A DNA stretch of 64,000 bases from the NCBI GenBank assembly GCA_016281915.1, contig JAEEJO010000037.1, forward strand, positions 1-64,000, read 5' to 3'. This document shows, in pieces, positions 38,953-49,300 of the stretch. This DNA comes from Clostridiales bacterium (GTDB lineage: Bacteria; Bacillota; Clostridia; Oscillospirales; UBA644). The position numbers and the translations under genes are program-made. Each line of letters begins with the position of its first letter. Positions within the stretch are counted from its first letter, which is position 1. The notes under the pieces are model-generated. The model had not been told where the DNA came from. It did no database searches and saw only the letters and a list, made by a program, of their open reading frames with translations.

Positions 38953-39066
38953 TTATATTTGCCCCGGAATTACGCATTCTGCGTATTCTCCACGGCCGTG
39001 CGGGAAATTCTTTTATTATAAATGAATACACAAAAATCGCGGGCTTTCTGTCCGCACAGGTGAAAT

Positions 39067-40875
39067 ATGACTAATGATATAAGTCTTATACGTAATTTTT
39101 CGATAATCGCGCATATAGACCACGGAAAATCAACTCTTGCAGACCGCCTTTTGCAGCTCACTAAAACCGTTGCGGACAGGGACATGGAAGAACAGTTTCT
39201 TGACAACATGGATCTTGAACGCGAGCGCGGAATCACAATAAAAGCAAGAGCGGTAAAAATGCTTTATACGGCAAAGGACGGCAAAACGTATACGCTGAAT
39301 CTGATAGATACTCCCGGTCATGTGGACTTCAATTATGAAGTATCGCGCTCTCTCGTTGCATGCGAGGGGGCGGTTCTTGTTGTTGACGCATCTCAGGGCA
39401 TTGAAGCCCAGACGCTTGCAAACACATATCTTGCCGTTGACAACGACCTTGAGATAATGCCGGTGATAAATAAAATAGATCTTCCGTCCGCGGATCCCGA
39501 AAGAGTAATAAAAGAAATCGAGGATACTATCGGTATCCCCGCTGAAAATGCGCCGCGTGTTTCGGCAAAAACGGGCGAAAACTGCGAGGAGATACTTGAA
39601 CGTATCGTATCAGATATTCCTGCGCCGAAAGGTGACAGAAACGCGCCTCTGCGCGCACTGATATTTGACAGTATATATGACTCATACCGCGGCGTTATAG
39701 TATATGTCAGGGTATTTGACGGAACGCTTCGTGCGGGAGACAGAATCAAAATGATGTCTACCGGTGCGGAATTTGACGTTGTTGAAACGGGCTGTCTGCG
39801 ACCCTTCGGCTTTGAAAAGGAAGATGAAATAGAAGCCGGTGAAGTCGGATATATAATGGCTTCGATAAAAACGGTTCAGGACACTCAGGTCGGCGATACG
39901 GTCACAAATGCCGAAAACCCGTGCGATGCGCCGATGCCCGGATATAAAAAGGTTCAGCCGATGGTATTTTCGGGCATATATCCTGCAGACGGGGCAAAGT
40001 ATGAGGATCTTCGCGAAGCGCTTGAAAAGCTGCAGCTCAACGATGCGTCACTCTCATTCGAAAAAGAGTCCTCTGCTGCGCTCGGATTCGGTTTTCGCTG
40101 CGGATTCCTCGGTCTTCTGCATATGGAAATAATTCAGGAACGCCTTGAGAGAGAGTATAATCTCGACCTTATCACCACCGCTCCGAGCGTTATTTACAAA
40201 ATAAAGAGGACGTCAGGAGAGGAAGAGTATATTTCAAATCCCTCCGCCTACCCCTCCCCTTCGGAGATTATGACGGCTTATGAGCCGTTTGTAAGGGCAG
40301 ATATTTTTTCGCCCACGGAGTTTATCGGAACGGTAATGGACCTGTGCACCGAAAGACGCGGCGTTTTCAAGAATATGACGTATATAGACGAATCGAGGGT
40401 CAATCTTCATTACAGTCTGCCTTTGAACGAGATAATATACGATTTCTTCGATGCATTGAAGTCCAGAACGAGAGGATATGCGTCTCTTGACTATGAATTT
40501 GAAGAGTATAAGGAAAGCAAGCTTGTAAAGCTTGACATTCTGCTCAACGGCGATATTATCGACGCGCTCTCATTTATCGTTCATTCCGACAGAGCGTATT
40601 CAAGAGGAAGAAAAATTGCGGAACGTCTTAAAGAGAATATCCCCAGACAGCTTTTTGAAATTCCCATACAGGCTGCAGTGGGAGGGAAAATAATAGCGAG
40701 GGAGACTGTCAAGGCTCTTCGCAAGGACGTTCTGGCAAAGTGTTACGGCGGCGACATAACGAGGAAGAAGAAGCTTCTTGAAAAGCAGAAAGAAGGGAAG
40801 AAGAGGATGCGCTCTTTCGGCACGGTAGAACTGAGCCAGGAAGCGTTTATGTCTGTTCTTAAATTTGACGAATGA
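39067..40875 (+). CDS. lepA: elongation factor 4
   Basis: [68 protein letters not shown]. Confidence 0.98.
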   Translation: MTNDISLIRNFSIIAHIDHGKSTLADRLLQLTKTVADRDMEEQFLDNMDLERERGITIKARAVKMLYTAKDGKTYTLNLIDTPGHVDFNYEVSRSLVACEGAVLVVDASQGIEAQTLANTYLAVDNDLEIMPVINKIDLPSADPERVIKEIEDTIGIPAENAPRVSAKTGENCEEILERIVSDIPAPKGDRNAPLRALIFDSIYDSYRGVIVYVRVFDGTLRAGDRIKMMSTGAEFDVVETGCLRPFGFEKEDEIEAGEVGYIMASIKTVQDTQVGDTVTNAENPCDAPMPGYKKVQPMVFSGIYPADGAKYEDLREALEKLQLNDASLSFEKESSAALGFGFRCGFLGLLHMEIIQERLEREYNLDLITTAPSVIYKIKRTSGEEEYISNPSAYPSPSEIMTAYEPFVRADIFSPTEFIGTVMDLCTERRGVFKNMTYIDESRVNLHYSLPLNEIIYDFFDALKSRTRGYASLDYEFEEYKESKLVKLDILLNGDIIDALSFIVHSDRAYSRGRKIAERLKENIPRQLFEIPIQAAVGGKIIARETVKALRKDVLAKCYGGDITRKKKLLEKQKEGKKRMRSFGTVELSQEAFMSVLKFDE

Positions 40876-41603
40876 CCGAATATGACCAGATAGCCGTGAT
40901 ATATGACGATTATACGGACGGCTTTGACTACGGGCTTTATCTTGACAAGATATTTGCAAAGGCGCAATATCTGCCAAGGAAAGGACTTGCTCTTGACTGC
41001 GGCTGCGGAACGGGAACGCTTATAACGGAGCTTGAAAAACGCGGGTATTCTTGCACGGGCGTGGATATCTCTCCCGAAATGCTTGAAACAGCTGCCGAAA
41101 AGATAACTCAACACGGGTTTGAGCCGCATCTTGTCTGTCAAAGTCTTGAAAATATAGATCTTTACGGCGCATACGATATCTGTTTTTGCACTCTTGACAC
41201 GATAAACCACCTTTCCGAAAAGCAGCTCACACGTTTTTTCGGGAAACTTATATACTTTACCGAACCGGGCGGATATTTCATTTTTGACGTAAAAACAGAA
41301 GCCATGATGAAAAGATCCGCGCAGTTGAGAGTGATTGATAAAGACAGCTCAACGCTTATTCTTGACGGAGTTTTTTCAAAAAACCGCCTGACGAACTATA
41401 TTACGGTATTTTCAGAAGAAAACGGGGTTTATGAGCGTTACGACACCGTGATCAAAGAAAACCTCTATAAAAAAAACGAACTTCAAACGCTTCTGAAAAA
41501 CAGCGGCTTTACGCCTGTTGCCGTTTTTTCCTTCAAAGGCAGAGAAATTTATATATCTCAGAACAAAAGGACATTTTATGATTTTCAGGAAAATAGAGCT
41601 TGA
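40872..41603 (+). CDS. class I SAM-dependent methyltransferase
   Basis: [32 protein letters not shown]. Confidence 0.9.
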   Translation: MTEYDQIAVIYDDYTDGFDYGLYLDKIFAKAQYLPRKGLALDCGCGTGTLITELEKRGYSCTGVDISPEMLETAAEKITQHGFEPHLVCQSLENIDLYGAYDICFCTLDTINHLSEKQLTRFFGKLIYFTEPGGYFIFDVKTEAMMKRSAQLRVIDKDSSTLILDGVFSKNRLTNYITVFSEENGVYERYDTVIKENLYKKNELQTLLKNSGFTPVAVFSFKGREIYISQNKRTFYDFQENRA

Positions 41604-42462
41604 CGATATACCTGCCGTTCGTCCGTATCTGGAAAAGATACGAACACGGATAATGGATACCACATTAGGCGAGATATTAATGTGGCGCGACTATATGAAT
41701 ATCCACTATGCAATAGAAAACGACATTCTTTTTTTTAAGGCACGATATACAGATCAGCAATTATCGTATTTCGTTCCCATAGGCAAAGACCGGGATGAAG
41801 GAATAAAAAGACTTATCGCCCATTGCAGAGAAAACGGGGAAAAGCTTCGCCTCATATCGGTATCGGATGAAGAGCTTGAATGGCTCAAAAACGGCTACGA
41901 CATAAAAGAGACGGCAGAAGACACAATAGACGCCGACTATTTTTACAGCGCGCAGGATCTGCGGCAGTTTGCCGGAAGAAAGTACCATACGCAAAAAAAT
42001 CATATAAACAAATTCATCAATACTCATACCGATTATTCGTTTGAAGAAATAAACGAAAAAAACATTTCCGAAGTAATCTCATTTTACAGAGAATATACCC
42101 TGAACTACGAAAAAGACAGCGCATTTGCCATGATAGAGGGTGCCGGGGTGTTTGAAGTGCTTGAAAATCTTGGAAAATACGGTTATTTCGGAATGCTTTT
42201 AAGAGCAGAAGGCAAGGTGATCGCTTTTTCGCTCGGAGAAACGGTCAATGATACGATGTTTGTTCATATAGAAAAAGCAGATAAATCGATTCCCGGTGCA
42301 TATCAGATGATAGTCCGGGAATTTGCAAACAGATATACTGACGATAAAGTTATCTACATCAACAGAGGCGACGATGCGGGCGACGAGGGGCTGAGACAGT
42401 CCAAGCATTCATATCACCCGATCGCGCTGCTGAGAAAAAACATAGTTGAACTGGAAATATAG
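41578..42462 (+). CDS. DUF2156 / phosphatidylglycerol lysyltransferase-domain protein
   Basis: [55 protein letters not shown]. Confidence 0.85.
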   Translation: MIFRKIELDDIPAVRPYLEKIRTRIMDTTLGEILMWRDYMNIHYAIENDILFFKARYTDQQLSYFVPIGKDRDEGIKRLIAHCRENGEKLRLISVSDEELEWLKNGYDIKETAEDTIDADYFYSAQDLRQFAGRKYHTQKNHINKFINTHTDYSFEEINEKNISEVISFYREYTLNYEKDSAFAMIEGAGVFEVLENLGKYGYFGMLLRAEGKVIAFSLGETVNDTMFVHIEKADKSIPGAYQMIVREFANRYTDDKVIYINRGDDAGDEGLRQSKHSYHPIALLRKNIVELEI

Positions 42463-42483
42463 AGTATTGCACGGAGAAGTCTT

Positions 42484-43221
42484 ATGAAAAGCGAGATAAT
42501 CCAACGTTATATACACGGGGACACTCTGATAATAGTATCCTCTCTGCGTGAAATATGTGAAGAGATCGCGAAAAATCAGGGCATAACGCTTAACAGCGAT
42601 TATATGTCGCTCGGTCTTGTTGCATCGTTTACGGCTGCTCTTGCGGCGGAACAGAAGGAAGACGAAACGTATCTGACCGCCTGCTTCAAGTGGCCCAAGG
42701 CAAAGAAATCGATCGCAGTAACGGCATTCGGTGACGGACGAATGTGCGCATGCATAGAGCCGTTCTTTCCTGATCAGGGCGACGAAAACACGATCCTTGA
42801 AGTAACAAGGCATTCGGACGTAGGCGGCGAATACCGCAGCGTTGTGCTCGGCAAAAACGTTCAGGGCGCGATAAACGCATATATAACTGAAAGCATGCAG
42901 AGAAATGCAAAATGGAAAGCTATCAGGGACGGAAGGATGACCGCAGGAATTTTTGTTCAGGAGCTGCCAGGTTCCACGGATTTGAGAAAGACCTGGGATG
43001 AGATAAAACCGTTTTTTAAAGCCCTTGACGAGAATGAACTGATAAACGCAGGCTGCGAAAAGCTTGGCGAGCGCGAGCTGAAGTTCGGATGTCACTGTTC
43101 CAAAAGAAGCGCACAGAGAGTGCTTGAAGCGATCCCGCCTTCAGAAAGAGCTACACTGGGAGAAACAGCTGAAATAGTATGTAAATTCTGCGGAAAGAAA
43201 TACGAGATAGAAAATGAATAA
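42484..43221 (+). CDS. hslO: Hsp33 family molecular chaperone (diverged N-terminus)
   Basis: C-terminal redox zinc site FGCHCSKRS...VCKFCGKKYEIE (CxC + CxxC). Confidence 0.85.
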   Translation: MKSEIIQRYIHGDTLIIVSSLREICEEIAKNQGITLNSDYMSLGLVASFTAALAAEQKEDETYLTACFKWPKAKKSIAVTAFGDGRMCACIEPFFPDQGDENTILEVTRHSDVGGEYRSVVLGKNVQGAINAYITESMQRNAKWKAIRDGRMTAGIFVQELPGSTDLRKTWDEIKPFFKALDENELINAGCEKLGERELKFGCHCSKRSAQRVLEAIPPSERATLGETAEIVCKFCGKKYEIENE

Positions 43222-43960
43222 GAATCATTATTTTTGCGAAATCACGGAAAAAAGAACATACAACAAACTTACGGACATAACGGTCGCATTCCCAGACGCA
43301 GACAAAATCTGTGCTCCGGGACAGTTTCTGCACATTCTTTGCGGAGGTAATTCATTTCTAAGAAGACCGATAAGCATCTGCGACGTTTCAAAAAGCACAC
43401 TCCGTTTCATTTTTGAGATACGCGGCGAAGGAACAGCCGCGCTTGCCCAAAAAGAAGAAGGAGATATCGTTGATATGCTCGCGCCACTCGGGCACGGCTT
43501 CGATCTTATGAAAAAAGATGAAAAGGTTATTGCGATAGGCGGAGGTATAGGCTGTTTTCCGCTGCTTTATGCGGCAAAAAAATGCGGAAACGTAAGTGCG
43601 ATACTCGGTTTTCGCAATGCTGAAGCAGCATACCCTAAATTTGTTGACGATTTCAAAGAAGTCTGCGACGTTATTCTTATGACGGACGACGGATCGGCAG
43701 GCATAAAAGGGTTTACGCCTCAGGGACTCGAAAAAATGATAGCAAACGGTGAAAGACCGGATAAGATCATTACATGCGGACCGATGGTGATGATGGAAAA
43801 GATCATTTCTATCGCACGGGAAAACGGAATAGTATGTCTTGCGTCCTATGAAGAAAGAATGGGATGCGGTATAGGAACGTGTCTTTGCTGTTCAACTAAA
43901 ATCGACGGAAAAATGCGCTGTGTCTGCAAAGAAGGACCCGTATTCGAATTTGCTGAATAA
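43214..43960 (+). CDS. pyrK: dihydroorotate dehydrogenase electron transfer subunit-like
   Basis: FLRRPISICDV, AIGGGIGCFPLLYAAKK, ERMGCGIGTCLCCSTKIDGKMRCVCKEGPVFE (2Fe-2S site). Confidence 0.85.
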   Translation: MNKNHYFCEITEKRTYNKLTDITVAFPDADKICAPGQFLHILCGGNSFLRRPISICDVSKSTLRFIFEIRGEGTAALAQKEEGDIVDMLAPLGHGFDLMKKDEKVIAIGGGIGCFPLLYAAKKCGNVSAILGFRNAEAAYPKFVDDFKEVCDVILMTDDGSAGIKGFTPQGLEKMIANGERPDKIITCGPMVMMEKIISIARENGIVCLASYEERMGCGIGTCLCCSTKIDGKMRCVCKEGPVFEFAE

Positions 43961-44009
43961 TTCCGGATAATCTATAATGTAAACTTTTTTTAAATTCCGT
44001 ATTATTCGA

Positions 44010-44038
44010 TTGACAAAAGGCAATAATTATGATAAAAT
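44010..44038 (+). promoter_or_regulatory. promoter of his operon
   Basis: TTGACA, 17 nt, TAAAAT. Confidence 0.7.
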
Positions 44039-44095
44039 ACCCATACTTTATTGTGATAAAGTGATAAATCGTTAAAATATGTGGGTGTGTGTTGT

Positions 44096-45739
44096 ATGAA
44101 ATCTATTGATTACGGAAGAACAGACGGAAGAAGAGATTATATTTTCGGGGACGCGGAGCTAAGGCGCGAGATATGCGAAAAGCTTATTTCGCTGATGAAA
44201 AAATCCGGATATAAAGAAACCGTCACGCCAACAGCAGAGTATTATGACGTATTTTCCGCAGATCCGACAAGGCCGATGGGTAACAGCGTTTATAAATTTA
44301 CCGACGAACAAAACAGGCTTATGGCGCTACGATGCGACTGCACTGTTCCCATTGCAAGGATCGCTGCTACGAAACTCACCGATACTCCCCTTCCCTACAG
44401 ACTTTTTTACTGTCAGAACGTTTTTTCCGCTCCTACGCTCGGAAATCGCCTTACGGAAGAGACGCAGTGCGGAGCAGAGCTTATCGGAACAGATCCGCAA
44501 AACAGCATGGATGCGGACACCGAAATACTTGAACTTGCAGCACAGTCAATGAAAGCGCTTTTCGGTCTTGATTTCAGCATTGAGATAGGTCACGGAAAGC
44601 TTTTTACCGCCCTTGCCGACCTTTACGGGATAGACGGAGGCACGGCAGAAACGATTCGAAAGCTGATAGAAGCGAAAAATTTTGCTTCCATCGAATCGAT
44701 GAATATCCCAAAGCCATTCAAAATGCTGCCGAAAATGTTCGGTAACGCAACAGATGAAGATCTTTCAGTGCTTGATTCGTTTGTTGAGGAAACAGGTTCT
44801 GAAAAGATAAAAGAAATAATAGAATACATAAAATCCATAATAATAAAGCTTAAAGAAAAAGGCTATGGCAACTGTTTATCGTTTGACCTGGGTCTTGTGG
44901 GACGTCTTGACTACTATACCGGAATCATTTTCGGCGGTTTTGTGAAGGGAGTGGGTCATTCCGTTCTTCTGGGCGGACGCTACGACAATCTTACCGCCAA
45001 TTTCGGACGCGCGCTGGCGTCAACAGGTTTCAGCATCACGGTCGACGATATTTTCGATCTGCTGAAGGACAGAAAAAACGGTAAAGCGCCAGAAGAAACT
45101 TTACGCCCTATTAGCATCGCGCTCACAAAAGGCAGACTTGAAAAAAAGACAATAGAGCTCTTTGAAAAGAACGGGATAGACTGCTCATCGCTTATAAACA
45201 AGGGACGCAAGCTTGTTTTTCCGCTTGACAACGGCAGATTTGAAGTAATGCTCGTAAAAAGCCGCGACGTGATAACGTATGTGGAACGCGGAGTATGCGA
45301 TCTGGGCATCGTTGGAAGCGACACGATAGCCGAATACGGCTCATCTGTCTACGAGCTTGCCGACCTGGGGTTCGGAAAATGCAGAATGGCGCTCGCGGGC
45401 AATGCAAAATATAAAAACGACCCGGAAGCATTTTTCGGCGGTTATTCGAAAAAAGTAATTGCAACAAAGTTCGTCAACATTACAAAAAGATACGCCGCAG
45501 CAAGGAAAGCGGACGTGGAAACGGTTTCAATCGAGGGCTCAGTTGAGCTTGCGCCTATACTCGGTCTTGCAGACGGGATAGTTGATATCGTTGAAACGGG
45601 TGACACACTCAGGGAAAACGGACTTGAGATAATTGAAGAATTATTCCCGATCTCGGCAAGAATAGTGGCGAACATAGCGGCGACAAAACTCAGGAAGAAA
45701 GAGATAGACTGTATACTTTCGGACGTAATGAAGGTCTGA
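44096..45739 (+). CDS. fused HisZ (ATP-PRT regulatory subunit) - HisG (short-form ATP phosphoribosyltransferase)
   Basis: N-terminal HisRS-like paralog (YIFGDAELRREI, LRCDCTVPIARIAATKL) continuous with RPISIALTKGRLEKKTIELFEKNGI...DLGIVGSDTI...DIVETGDTLRENGLE (HisG) in one frame. Confidence 0.92.
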   Translation: MKSIDYGRTDGRRDYIFGDAELRREICEKLISLMKKSGYKETVTPTAEYYDVFSADPTRPMGNSVYKFTDEQNRLMALRCDCTVPIARIAATKLTDTPLPYRLFYCQNVFSAPTLGNRLTEETQCGAELIGTDPQNSMDADTEILELAAQSMKALFGLDFSIEIGHGKLFTALADLYGIDGGTAETIRKLIEAKNFASIESMNIPKPFKMLPKMFGNATDEDLSVLDSFVEETGSEKIKEIIEYIKSIIIKLKEKGYGNCLSFDLGLVGRLDYYTGIIFGGFVKGVGHSVLLGGRYDNLTANFGRALASTGFSITVDDIFDLLKDRKNGKAPEETLRPISIALTKGRLEKKTIELFEKNGIDCSSLINKGRKLVFPLDNGRFEVMLVKSRDVITYVERGVCDLGIVGSDTIAEYGSSVYELADLGFGKCRMALAGNAKYKNDPEAFFGGYSKKVIATKFVNITKRYAAARKADVETVSIEGSVELAPILGLADGIVDIVETGDTLRENGLEIIEELFPISARIVANIAATKLRKKEIDCILSDVMKV

Positions 45740-45762
45740 GAGAAACATTCGGAGAAGAAGAT

Positions 45763-47040
45763 ATGCTTAAAAGATACACAACAGCGGAGCTCGACGTTTT
45801 TTTCAACCGTCTTGACAAAAAAAGGAATTCTGTTGAAGCGGACGTTGCGGCAACGGTATCGGAAATAATAAATGACGTCAGGCTCAACGGGGATAAGGCT
45901 CTGAGAAAGTATACGGAAAAATTCGACGGAGTATCCGTTGAAAGTTTTGAGATTCCTGTTGCTAAGGCGAAGGTAGCCCTCGAAAGATCCAAAATTAAAG
46001 GTCCTCTTACCGCAGCCGCTGAAAACATACGCAGATACCATGAAAAGCAGATCGCTCACGGTTTCAGAACGGAGACCGCAGACGGCTGCGTAACGGGAAG
46101 ACGGATCCTTCCTCTCAAGCGCGCAGGACTTTACGTTCCGGGCGGCAAGGCTGCCTATCCTTCATCGGTGCTGATGAATGCCATTCCCGCAAAGGTTGCC
46201 GGAGTAGAAGAGATAATAATGGTAACCCCGCCTCCGAAAAACGAAGATGAGAACACAGATATTCTTGCCGCGGCGGCTGTTGCGGGAGTAGACAGAATAT
46301 TCTATTGCGGAGGAGCTCAGGCTCTTGCGGCGCTTGCATACGGAACGGAATCGGTGCCGAAGGCAGATAAAATAGTCGGTCCGGGCAATATTTTTGTTGC
46401 AACGGCGAAAAAGCTGCTTTTCGGAACGGTAGACATCGATATGATAGCCGGTCCTTCGGAAATATGTGTTATTGCCGATGATGATGCGCCGGACGAATAT
46501 GTTGCGGCAGATCTGTTATCGCAGGCAGAGCATGACGAGCTTGCATCGTCTGTTCTTATTTGTTTTTCCGAAGAAAAGGCGGACAGAGTGGAAAAGCAGA
46601 TCAAAAAGCAGCTTTGCGGTCTTTCGAGAGCGGAAATAATAACAAAATCGCTCAACAACAACGGAACGGCTCTAATATGTGAAAGTATGGAAAATGCAAT
46701 AGAAATCGCAAACGGGATCGCTCCCGAGCATCTTGAGCTGTGTGTTGCCGACCCGTTCAGATACCTTGACGACGTAAAAAACGCGGGATCGGTATTTTTA
46801 GGCTATTATTCACCGGAACCGCTTGGGGATTATTATGCGGGGCCGAACCACGTTTTACCCACGTCTGGCACTGCGAGATTTTTCTCGCCGCTCTCCGTTG
46901 AAAGTTTCACAAAAACAAGTTCTTTCATATATTACACCGCCCCTGCCCTGTCAGCGGCGGCATCAGACATCACCGCGATTGCTCGCGCCGAGCGATTAAC
47001 AGCGCATGAAAACGCGATAGAAGTAAGGAACGGTAAATAA
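45763..47040 (+). CDS. hisD: histidinol dehydrogenase
   Basis: RAGLYVPGGKAAYPSSVLMNAIPAKVAGV, PGNIFVATAKKL, GPNHVLPTSGTARF. Confidence 0.97.
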   Translation: MLKRYTTAELDVFFNRLDKKRNSVEADVAATVSEIINDVRLNGDKALRKYTEKFDGVSVESFEIPVAKAKVALERSKIKGPLTAAAENIRRYHEKQIAHGFRTETADGCVTGRRILPLKRAGLYVPGGKAAYPSSVLMNAIPAKVAGVEEIIMVTPPPKNEDENTDILAAAAVAGVDRIFYCGGAQALAALAYGTESVPKADKIVGPGNIFVATAKKLLFGTVDIDMIAGPSEICVIADDDAPDEYVAADLLSQAEHDELASSVLICFSEEKADRVEKQIKKQLCGLSRAEIITKSLNNNGTALICESMENAIEIANGIAPEHLELCVADPFRYLDDVKNAGSVFLGYYSPEPLGDYYAGPNHVLPTSGTARFFSPLSVESFTKTSSFIYYTAPALSAAASDITAIARAERLTAHENAIEVRNGK

Positions 47041-47041
47041 A

Positions 47042-48106
47042 ATGACATTCGGAAGCAACATCAGGGATATGGAGGAATACGTTCCGCAGATATACACCCC
47101 GGGAATGATCCGTCTTGACGCAAACGAGAGTTATGCAGACATGCCTGACGAGATGAAGAACAAAGTTCTTTCGGAAATAAGCGCGCAGGCATTCAACAGA
47201 TATCCCGACCCTGCGGCAAACGCCTTATGCAAGGCTTTTGCGGATTATTACGGTCTGTATGCGGCGAACGTCGTTGCCGGAAACGGAAGCGATGAGCTGA
47301 TATCGATAATGTGCTCTTCGCTGCTCTCTTCTCATTCAAGAGTTCTCGTTATTTTTCCGGATTTTTCGGTATATAAAATATACGCCAATCTTTATGAGAA
47401 TACGGTCATCACCGTTGACAAAGATGAAAATCTCAATTTTGATGTTGAAAAAGTCATTTCCGTTGCAAAATCACGTGCAGTCGATCTGATAATTTTTTCC
47501 AACCCCTGCAACCCCACGGGACAGGGAATAACTGCAAAAGAAGCTGAAACTATCATTTCATCGGTAAACTGCGCCGTATGCGTTGACGAAGCGTATATGG
47601 AATTCTGGACAGACAATGAAACCGTCCTTCCTCTTATAAACAAATATGATAATCTGATCGTATTGAAGACATTTTCAAAAGCGTTCGGGATGGCGGCGTT
47701 CAGGCTAGGATTCGCTATAGCCGGAATGAATACGATATCGCTTTTCAGAAAAGCAAAAATGCCCTATAACGTAAGCGTGCTTTCACAGGCGGCAGGGCTT
47801 GCGGCGCTGAAAAACCGTGAATATCTCAAAAACATGACGTCACAGATCATAGCAAGAAAGAATATGCTTTATCAGTCGATCAAACCGCTTGAAGCTCCGG
47901 ATTTCCGTGTTTTTGACACGAAAACCAACTTTATCACAGTAAAGACGTCAAAAGCATCCGAAATACATGATTATCTGCTTAGCAACAATATTTCAGTCAG
48001 ATATATTTCGCCTGATTTTCTGCGGATCACAGCAGGAACAAGAGGCGAAAACGACATATTGAAAACTAAACTGGAGGCAGCGCTCAATGAGACAGGAATT
48101 CATTAA
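47042..48106 (+). CDS. hisC: histidinol-phosphate aminotransferase
   Basis: IRLDANESYADMP, NPCNPTGQGI, KTFSKAFGMAAFRLGFAIA. Confidence 0.96.
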   Translation: MTFGSNIRDMEEYVPQIYTPGMIRLDANESYADMPDEMKNKVLSEISAQAFNRYPDPAANALCKAFADYYGLYAANVVAGNGSDELISIMCSSLLSSHSRVLVIFPDFSVYKIYANLYENTVITVDKDENLNFDVEKVISVAKSRAVDLIIFSNPCNPTGQGITAKEAETIISSVNCAVCVDEAYMEFWTDNETVLPLINKYDNLIVLKTFSKAFGMAAFRLGFAIAGMNTISLFRKAKMPYNVSVLSQAAGLAALKNREYLKNMTSQIIARKNMLYQSIKPLEAPDFRVFDTKTNFITVKTSKASEIHDYLLSNNISVRYISPDFLRITAGTRGENDILKTKLEAALNETGIH

Positions 48107-48668
48107 CAGACAAACAGCCGAAACAAGGATCTCAATAAATCTTTCTCTTGACGGCACAGGATCTTTTGACGGGTCGTCCGGAATAGGTTTTTTTGATCAC
48201 ATGCTCAATTCCTTTGCGGTCCACGGCGGATTCGACATCGTTTTAAGCGCAAAGGGCGACCTTAACGTTGACTGTCATCATACCGTTGAAGATATCGGCA
48301 TAGTGCTCGGCAAAGCTTTTTGCGGCGCATTGGGCGATAAATGCGGAATAGTGCGTTTCGGCAGCTGCGCGATACCTATGGATGAAGCTCTCGCAAGAGC
48401 CGTTGCCGATATTTCGGGAAGGCCGTATCTTGTTTTTGACGCTAAATTCAATGACAGCAAAGTAGGCGAATTCGACACAAGTCTTACCGAAGAATTTTTC
48501 AGAGCATTTGCTTTCAATGCGGGGATCACTCTTCATCTGTCGCTTTTATACGGCAAGAACTCGCATCACTGCATAGAAGCTCTTTTCAAGGCTGCCGCAC
48601 GGGCACTCAGAGCGGCGGTCAAGATAGAGGGCGACACGATACCGAGCACAAAGGAAGTTCTTGAATGA
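48087..48668 (+). CDS. hisB: imidazoleglycerol-phosphate dehydratase
   Basis: GIGFFDHMLNSFAVHGGFD, DCHHTVEDIGIVLG, NSHHCIEALFKAAARAL. Confidence 0.97.
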   Translation: MRQEFINRQTAETRISINLSLDGTGSFDGSSGIGFFDHMLNSFAVHGGFDIVLSAKGDLNVDCHHTVEDIGIVLGKAFCGALGDKCGIVRFGSCAIPMDEALARAVADISGRPYLVFDAKFNDSKVGEFDTSLTEEFFRAFAFNAGITLHLSLLYGKNSHHCIEALFKAAARALRAAVKIEGDTIPSTKEVLE

Positions 48669-49300
48669 AGCTTGCGATAATCGACTACGGGGCAGGGAAT
48701 TTACGATCCGTTGTCAAAGCATTTGAATTTATAGGACAGGAATGTGTTATTACGTCCTCAAAAACCGAGATCGACTCATGTGAAGGTATAGTTTTGCCCG
48801 GCGTAGGTGCGTTCAGAGAAGCGGTAAACAGGTTAAAAGAAGCCTCGCTCTGGGACGTGCTCAAAAATGAAGCGGAAAAAGGAAAGGCGCTCTTCGGTAT
48901 ATGCCTCGGGATGCAGCTTTTGTTTGATGAGAGCTCGGAGTTCGGAATTACCGAAGGGCTTAAGCTGATAAAAGGAACGGTTGATAATATAAACACCGGC
49001 GGTTTGCCGCTCAAAATACCGCATATCGGCTGGAACACCCTTTGTTTCAACAAAAAATCCCCTCTTTACGACGGGATAGAAAACGGAACATACGTTTATT
49101 TCGTTCATTCGTTCTCAGCAAAAACAGACGCTGAAAACGTTACCGCTTTTACCGATTACGGCGTTTGTACGGTTGCGTCCGCAGAGAAGAAAAACATACT
49201 CGGAACGCAGTTTCATCCCGAAAAAAGCGGAGATAAAGGTTTGAAAATTCTTAAAAACTTCTGTAATATGGTGGAACATGATAATTTTACCTGCGATTGA
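48665..49300 (+). CDS. hisH: imidazole glycerol phosphate synthase subunit HisH
   Basis: IDYGAGNLRSVVKAFE, LPGVGAF, GICLGMQLLFD, TQFHPEKSG. Confidence 0.97.
   Translation: MKLAIIDYGAGNLRSVVKAFEFIGQECVITSSKTEIDSCEGIVLPGVGAFREAVNRLKEASLWDVLKNEAEKGKALFGICLGMQLLFDESSEFGITEGLKLIKGTVDNINTGGLPLKIPHIGWNTLCFNKKSPLYDGIENGTYVYFVHSFSAKTDAENVTAFTDYGVCTVASAEKKNILGTQFHPEKSGDKGLKILKNFCNMVEHDNFTCD

Noticed and set aside
42409-43095. 228-aa minus-strand ORF
   Set aside because: Antisense to hslO; no recognisable motif.
44096-45739. HisZ-HisG fusion as a frameshift artefact
   Set aside because: The frame is continuous with a plausible linker (KDRKNGKAPEETLRP) and no domain truncation, so a genuine fusion is preferred, though reads should be checked.
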